Source: Actinomycetes bacterium
GTDB lineage: Bacteria; Actinomycetota; Actinomycetes; Actinomycetales; Cellulomonadaceae
Length of the DNA: 10,987 nt
NCBI GenBank assembly: GCA_023390875.1
Contig: JAEWCA010000287.1
Coordinates: 1 to 10,987, forward strand
Direction of reading: 5' to 3'
Positions 8,414 through 10,987 of this stretch are shown here, piece by piece (position 1 is the stretch's first letter; each line of letters begins with the position of its first letter). The translations under genes were made by a program, and so were the position numbers. The notes below the pieces were generated by a model. That model was not told the origin of the DNA. It worked only from the letters and a program-made list of their open reading frames with translations, and searched no databases.

Positions 8414-9670
8414 ATGACCCACCCAGAACCGACGGATCCGGCAAACCCGACGGGCGGCGCGCCGGGCACGGAGCAGGACGCCCCTGCGGTCCCCCCGCAG
8501 GAGACCACGGCGGACGCCGCGCACGAGGCCCCCGGGCCGGAGGCGCAGCCCGACCAGGACGCCCAGCGCGAGGCCGCGACGGCCGCGCTCGTCGCGCTCA
8601 TCCCCACGCTCCCCAAGGTCGTGCTGCACGACCACCTCGACGGCGGCCTGCGGCCCGCGACGATCGTCGAGCTCGCCGCGGAGATCGGCCACGAGCTGCC
8701 GACGACCGACCCGGACGAGCTGGGCCGCTGGTTCGTCGAGGCCGCGTCGTCGGGCACGCTGCCGCGGTACCTCGAGACGTTCGACCACACGGTCGCCGTC
8801 ATGCAGACCGAGGAAGGGCTGCGACGGGTCGCGCGCGAGTCGGTGCTCGACCTCGCGGCCGACGGCGTCGTGTACGCCGAGCAGCGGTACGCGCCCGAGC
8901 AGCACCTGCAGCGCGGCCTGACGCTGCAGCAGGTCGTCGACGCCGTGCAGGCCGGGTTCGCGGAGGGCGTCGCGGAGGCCGCCGCGCAGGGGCGGCACAT
9001 CCGCATCGGCACGCTGCTCACCGCGATGCGGCACGCGGACCGGGGCGCCGAGATCGCCGCGCTCACCATCGAGAACCGGGACGAGGGCGTCGTCGGCTTC
9101 GACATCGCCGGCGCCGAGGACGGCTTCCCGCCGTCGCGGCACGAGTCCGCGTTCCGCACGCTGGCCGCCGCGCAGGTGCCGGCGACCGTGCACGCGGGGG
9201 AGGCGGCAGGCCTCGACTCGATCTCGGAGGCGCTGCACGTCGCGGGCGCGTGCCGGCTCGGGCACGGTGTGCGGATCGTCGACGACATCACGGTCGACGA
9301 GCTCGGCGACAAGCTCGGCCCGGTGGCGCACTGGGTGCGCGACCGGCGTGTCCCGCTCGAGCTGTGCCCGTCGTCGAACGTGCAGACGGGGGCCGCGACG
9401 TCGGTCGCGGAGCACCCGGTCACGCGACTCAAGGGCCTGGGCTTCACGGTCACCGTGAACACCGACAACCGCCTGCAGTCGGGCACGACGCTCACGCGCG
9501 AGCTCACGCTGCTCGTCGAGCAGGCCGGCTGGACGCTCGACGACCTGCAGGAGGTCACGCTCGCCGCGGCAGCCCACGCGTTCCTGCACCACGACGAGCG
9601 CACGATCCTGATCGACACCGTGATCCGCCCGGCCTACGCGGCGGTGCGCGGCAGCCGGCACCGGGCCTGA
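8414..9670 (+). CDS. add: Adenosine deaminase with disordered N-terminal extension
   Basis: This 418-residue cytoplasmic zinc hydrolase converts adenosine and deoxyadenosine to inosine and deoxyinosine. The metal-dependent hydrolase barrel begins at [16 protein letters not shown], with zinc ligands His72 and His74. HAGE gives His260 (zinc) and Glu263 (catalytic). RLGHGVRI carries His284, and NTDNR carries Asp351 (zinc). [11 protein letters not shown] is the strand between them. Asn352 replaces the second Asp of the usual TDDP motif; I recall the same TDNR form in other actinobacterial Add proteins. The first 50 or so residues are rich in Pro, Ala, Glu and Gln and look disordered, which makes the protein longer than the usual 330-370. 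ATG 8414 is the only good start, since no ATG, GTG or TTG codon lies in frame between it and the catalytic barrel. A short inverted repeat, CCGGGC/GCCCGG, spans its stop codon (9661-9676). DeoC follows after 30 bases. Confidence 0.94.
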   Translation: MTHPEPTDPANPTGGAPGTEQDAPAVPPQETTADAAHEAPGPEAQPDQDAQREAATAALVALIPTLPKVVLHDHLDGGLRPATIVELAAEIGHELPTTDPDELGRWFVEAASSGTLPRYLETFDHTVAVMQTEEGLRRVARESVLDLAADGVVYAEQRYAPEQHLQRGLTLQQVVDAVQAGFAEGVAEAAAQGRHIRIGTLLTAMRHADRGAEIAALTIENRDEGVVGFDIAGAEDGFPPSRHESAFRTLAAAQVPATVHAGEAAGLDSISEALHVAGACRLGHGVRIVDDITVDELGDKLGPVAHWVRDRRVPLELCPSSNVQTGAATSVAEHPVTRLKGLGFTVTVNTDNRLQSGTTLTRELTLLVEQAGWTLDDLQEVTLAAAAHAFLHHDERTILIDTVIRPAYAAVRGSRHRA

Positions 9671-9676
9671 GCCCGG
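9661..9676 (+). repeat. Short inverted repeat over the add stop codon
   Basis: CCGGGC and GCCCGG pair around the four-base loop CTGA. The hairpin has only six pairs and no T-tract, and it lies 24 bases before the deoC start. It is more likely a local RNA fold at the gene junction than a terminator. Confidence 0.3.
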
Positions 9677-9700
9677 CCGGGAGAACCGAGAGGCAGAACG

Positions 9701-10387
9701 ATGACCAGCACCCCCTTCGACGCGGCCGCCCTGGCGCAGTACGTCGACCACACGCTCCTCAAGCCCGAGGCGACGACCGCGGACGTCGAGGCGCTCGTGG
9801 CGGAGGGGCACCGGCTCGGCGTGTACTCCGTGTGCATCTCGCCGTCGTTCCTGCCGGTCGACCTGTCGGACGCGCCCGGGCTGAAGGTCGCGACGGTGTG
9901 CGGCTTCCCGTCGGGCAAGCACCACAGCGACGTCAAGGCGACCGAGGCCGCGCGGTCCGTGCGGGACGGGGCCGACGAGGTCGACATGGTGATCGACGTC
10001 GGCGCGGCGATCGAGGGCCGGTACGGGGACGTCGAGGCCGACATCACGGCCGTGCGAGCCGCGACGCCGAAGCCCGTGGTGCTCAAGGTCATCATCGAGT
10101 CGGCCGCGCTGACCGACGAGCAGATCGTGGCGGTGTGCCGCGCGGCGGAGGCGGCGGGCGCCGACTTCGTCAAGACGTCGACCGGGTTCCACCCGGCGGG
10201 CGGCGCGAGCGTGCACGCCGTGCGGCTCATGTCGCAGACCGTCGGCGGGCGGCTGGGCGTCAAGGCGTCGGGCGGTGTGCGGACGGCCGCGGACGCGCTG
10301 TCGATGATCGAGGCCGGCGCGACGCGGCTGGGGCTGTCGGGCACGGCGGCGGTGCTGTCCGGGCTGCAGGCGGCCGAGGGGTACTGA
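9701..10387 (+). CDS. deoC: Deoxyribose-phosphate aldolase
   Basis: This 228-residue class I aldolase cleaves 2-deoxy-D-ribose 5-phosphate to glyceraldehyde 3-phosphate and acetaldehyde, the last step of deoxynucleoside sugar catabolism. The N-terminus has the family motif [25 protein letters not shown] carries Asp95, matching E. coli Asp102. FVKTSTGF carries Lys158, the expected Schiff-base lysine (E. coli Lys167). [10 protein letters not shown] carries Lys188, matching Lys201. The phosphate-binding end is [13 protein letters not shown]. Length agrees with the short bacterial DERA type. ATG 9701 has GAGAGG (9688-9693) seven bases upstream. The 30-base gap to add suggests the same transcript. 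The last codons (AEGY-stop) are themselves the first unit of the tandem repeat that follows. The reading frame is otherwise intact. Confidence 0.96.
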   Translation: MTSTPFDAAALAQYVDHTLLKPEATTADVEALVAEGHRLGVYSVCISPSFLPVDLSDAPGLKVATVCGFPSGKHHSDVKATEAARSVRDGADEVDMVIDVGAAIEGRYGDVEADITAVRAATPKPVVLKVIIESAALTDEQIVAVCRAAEAAGADFVKTSTGFHPAGGASVHAVRLMSQTVGGRLGVKASGGVRTAADALSMIEAGATRLGLSGTAAVLSGLQAAEGY

Positions 10388-10463
10388 CCGTCGACAGGCA
10401 CTGACGGCCGAGTGGGTACTGACGGCCGAGGGGGTGCTGACGGCCGAGGGGGTGCTGACGGCC
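10372..10463. repeat. 18-bp tandem repeat beginning inside the deoC 3' end
   Basis: Five consecutive units end in CTGAC. Unit 1 (10372-10388, GGCCGAGGGGTACTGAC) is the end of deoC with its TGA. Unit 2 (10389-10405) is diverged and 17 bases long. Unit 3 (10406-10423) has GTGGGTACTGAC at its end. Units 4 and 5 (10424-10441 and 10442-10459) are identical GGCCGAGGGGGTGCTGAC. A last fragment, GGCC, runs into a palindrome. The array looks like a local duplication by strand slippage starting from the gene end, with the distal copies the youngest. No function is evident. Confidence 0.85.
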
Positions 10464-10464
10464 C

Positions 10465-10508
10465 CGCCGCGGATCCGCGGCGTGCGACCCGACGACCTCT
10501 CATCGGGT
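10465..10508 (+). terminator. Palindrome plus second hairpin, possible end of the salvage operon
   Basis: CGCCGCGGATCCGCGGCG (10465-10482) is a perfect 18-bp palindrome that can fold into a seven-pair stem with a GATC loop. Five bases later, ACCCGA (10487-10492) and TCGGGT (10503-10508) can form a second hairpin, followed by the pyrimidine-rich TCTCATGCTT. Neither has a proper T-tract. The position after the last salvage gene makes a terminator the simplest reading; a protein-binding site is the alternative for the perfect palindrome. Confidence 0.4.
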
Positions 10509-10562
10509 TCTCATGCTTCGGGCGGCCGTCACGTGTCACCCGTTCGGTCACTGCCACGACGA

Positions 10563-10592
10563 TTGACGCGGGCACCCCGCCCGGACGACAGT
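10563..10592 (+). promoter_or_regulatory. Possible promoter of the last gene
   Basis: TTGACG (10563-10568) is a good -35 match. GACAGT (10587-10592), 18 bases further on, is a mediocre -10 match. The spacer contains a small inverted repeat, CGGGC/GCCCG (10569-10583). A start from here would leave a leader of about 90 bases before the ATG at 10687. The call rests on the -35 box and the position only. Confidence 0.3.
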
Positions 10593-10686
10593 GGGGCGCG
10601 AAAACCAGCACCCCGACCCCCGACCGACCTCGACCCGAGCTCGACCGCGGCGTGCGCAGGACCCGACGGGAGGAGACGCACGCCGC

Positions 10687-10987
10687 ATGGGCCGGATCAG
10701 ACGCGGCACGCTCGTGGCTGCGCTCCTCGTGCCCGTCGTGGCGGCCGTCCTCGTCGTGACGACGCTGAGCCGTGCCGACGACCGCACGAAGGACGTCCGC
10801 GTGCCGTCCGCGTGGTCGGCGGTGTGGCAGCGCAGCCACACGCTCGAGGGCGACGACGTCGTGCTGGCCTGGGGCGACCTCGCGGGCGAGGACCCGCGCA
10901 ACGCTCCGCCCGAGCTGCGCTTCGACCCCGCCGCGACCGTCGCCGACCTCGACGCCCTGTACGCGCTCGACGTGCGCGACCTCCAGG
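10687..10987 (+). CDS. Unrecognised membrane-anchored or secreted protein, N-terminal part
   Basis: One hundred codons are visible and the frame is still open at the right edge. ATG 10687 is preceded by GGGAGGAG (10668-10675) at a somewhat long distance of 11 bases. The protein starts with MGRIRRG, a basic n-region, then an uninterrupted hydrophobic stretch at about residues 8-26 (TLVAALLVPVVAAVLVVTTL). It has no lipobox cysteine. A signal-peptidase site is not obvious, so a signal anchor is as likely as a cleaved signal. The outer part has Trp residues (SAWSAVWQ), a GDDVVLAWGDLAGEDP segment and, near the end, VADLDALYALDVRDLQ. I do not recognise the family. Codon use is the same as that of the neighbours. 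It is probably a separate transcription unit and not part of nucleoside salvage. Confidence 0.7.
   Translation, partial: MGRIRRGTLVAALLVPVVAAVLVVTTLSRADDRTKDVRVPSAWSAVWQRSHTLEGDDVVLAWGDLAGEDPRNAPPELRFDPAATVADLDALYALDVRDLQ

Larger units (their letters stand above)
10388..10686. other. Intergenic region between deoC and the last gene
   Basis: This 299-base stretch holds most of the tandem repeat, an 18-bp palindrome (10465-10482), a weaker inverted repeat ACCCGA/TCGGGT (10487-10508, ten-base loop), three copies of GTCAC (10528, 10535 and 10547) and a possible promoter. Codon use and the lack of a ribosome-binding site argue against a gene here. It most likely ends the salvage operon and starts a new transcription unit. 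Confidence 0.6.

Noticed and set aside
10528..10551. Three GTCAC copies as an operator or short CRISPR-like repeat
   Set aside because: The copies are only five bases long with uneven spacing (7 and 12 bases), which is expected by chance in this composition.
10388..10759. The deoC frame stays open after its TGA, encoding GTDGRG/GADGRG-type repeats, with a GTG at 10412
   Set aside because: DeoC is already full length, the extension only translates the tandem repeat and intergenic DNA, there is no ribosome-binding site at the GTG, and the last part overlaps the better gene starting at 10687. Stop-codon read-through is not supported.

Overview
The window looks like chromosomal DNA from a very GC-rich actinobacterium. 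Codon third positions are almost all G or C, GTG starts are common, and the cytidine deaminase and adenosine deaminase carry motifs I know from Actinomycetota. A Cellulomonas-like member of the Micrococcales is my best guess, but that is inference. Every convincing gene is on the + strand. I see no mobile element, CRISPR array, rRNA or tRNA.

Layout. Positions 2-781 hold the C-terminal part of an M20 family amidohydrolase that begins before the window. A 238-base gap (782-1019) carries candidate promoter and operator sequence. Then comes a nucleoside uptake and salvage cluster: a BMP-family substrate-binding lipoprotein (1020-2132), a strong hairpin (2143-2179), a two-domain ABC ATPase (2238-3794), two permeases (3787-5043 and 5040-6329), cytidine deaminase (6331-6729), thymidine phosphorylase (6726-8018), a small very acidic unknown protein (8107-8337), adenosine deaminase (8414-9670) and deoxyribose-phosphate aldolase (9701-10387). 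A 299-base gap follows with an 18-bp tandem repeat, a perfect 18-bp palindrome and a possible promoter. The window ends in the start of an unrecognised membrane-anchored or secreted protein (10687 onward).

How the genes fit together. The lipoprotein should capture nucleosides outside the membrane and the ATPase plus two permeases should import them. Cdd deaminates (deoxy)cytidine to (deoxy)uridine. DeoA splits thymidine or deoxyuridine into base and deoxyribose 1-phosphate. Add turns (deoxy)adenosine into (deoxy)inosine. DeoC splits deoxyribose 5-phosphate into glyceraldehyde 3-phosphate and acetaldehyde. The linking phosphopentomutase and a purine nucleoside phosphorylase are not in the window. 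From the ATPase through deoA the genes overlap or nearly touch, which suggests one translationally coupled unit; add may also have its own leaderless promoter.

I did not find a clearly new biological system. The most unusual items are the small acidic protein inside the salvage cluster, the tandem repeat that grew out of the 3' end of deoC, the repeated GGTAAC and TACCG/CGGTA motifs before the binding-protein gene, the leaderless-type signal at add, and the long N-terminal extension of the second permease.
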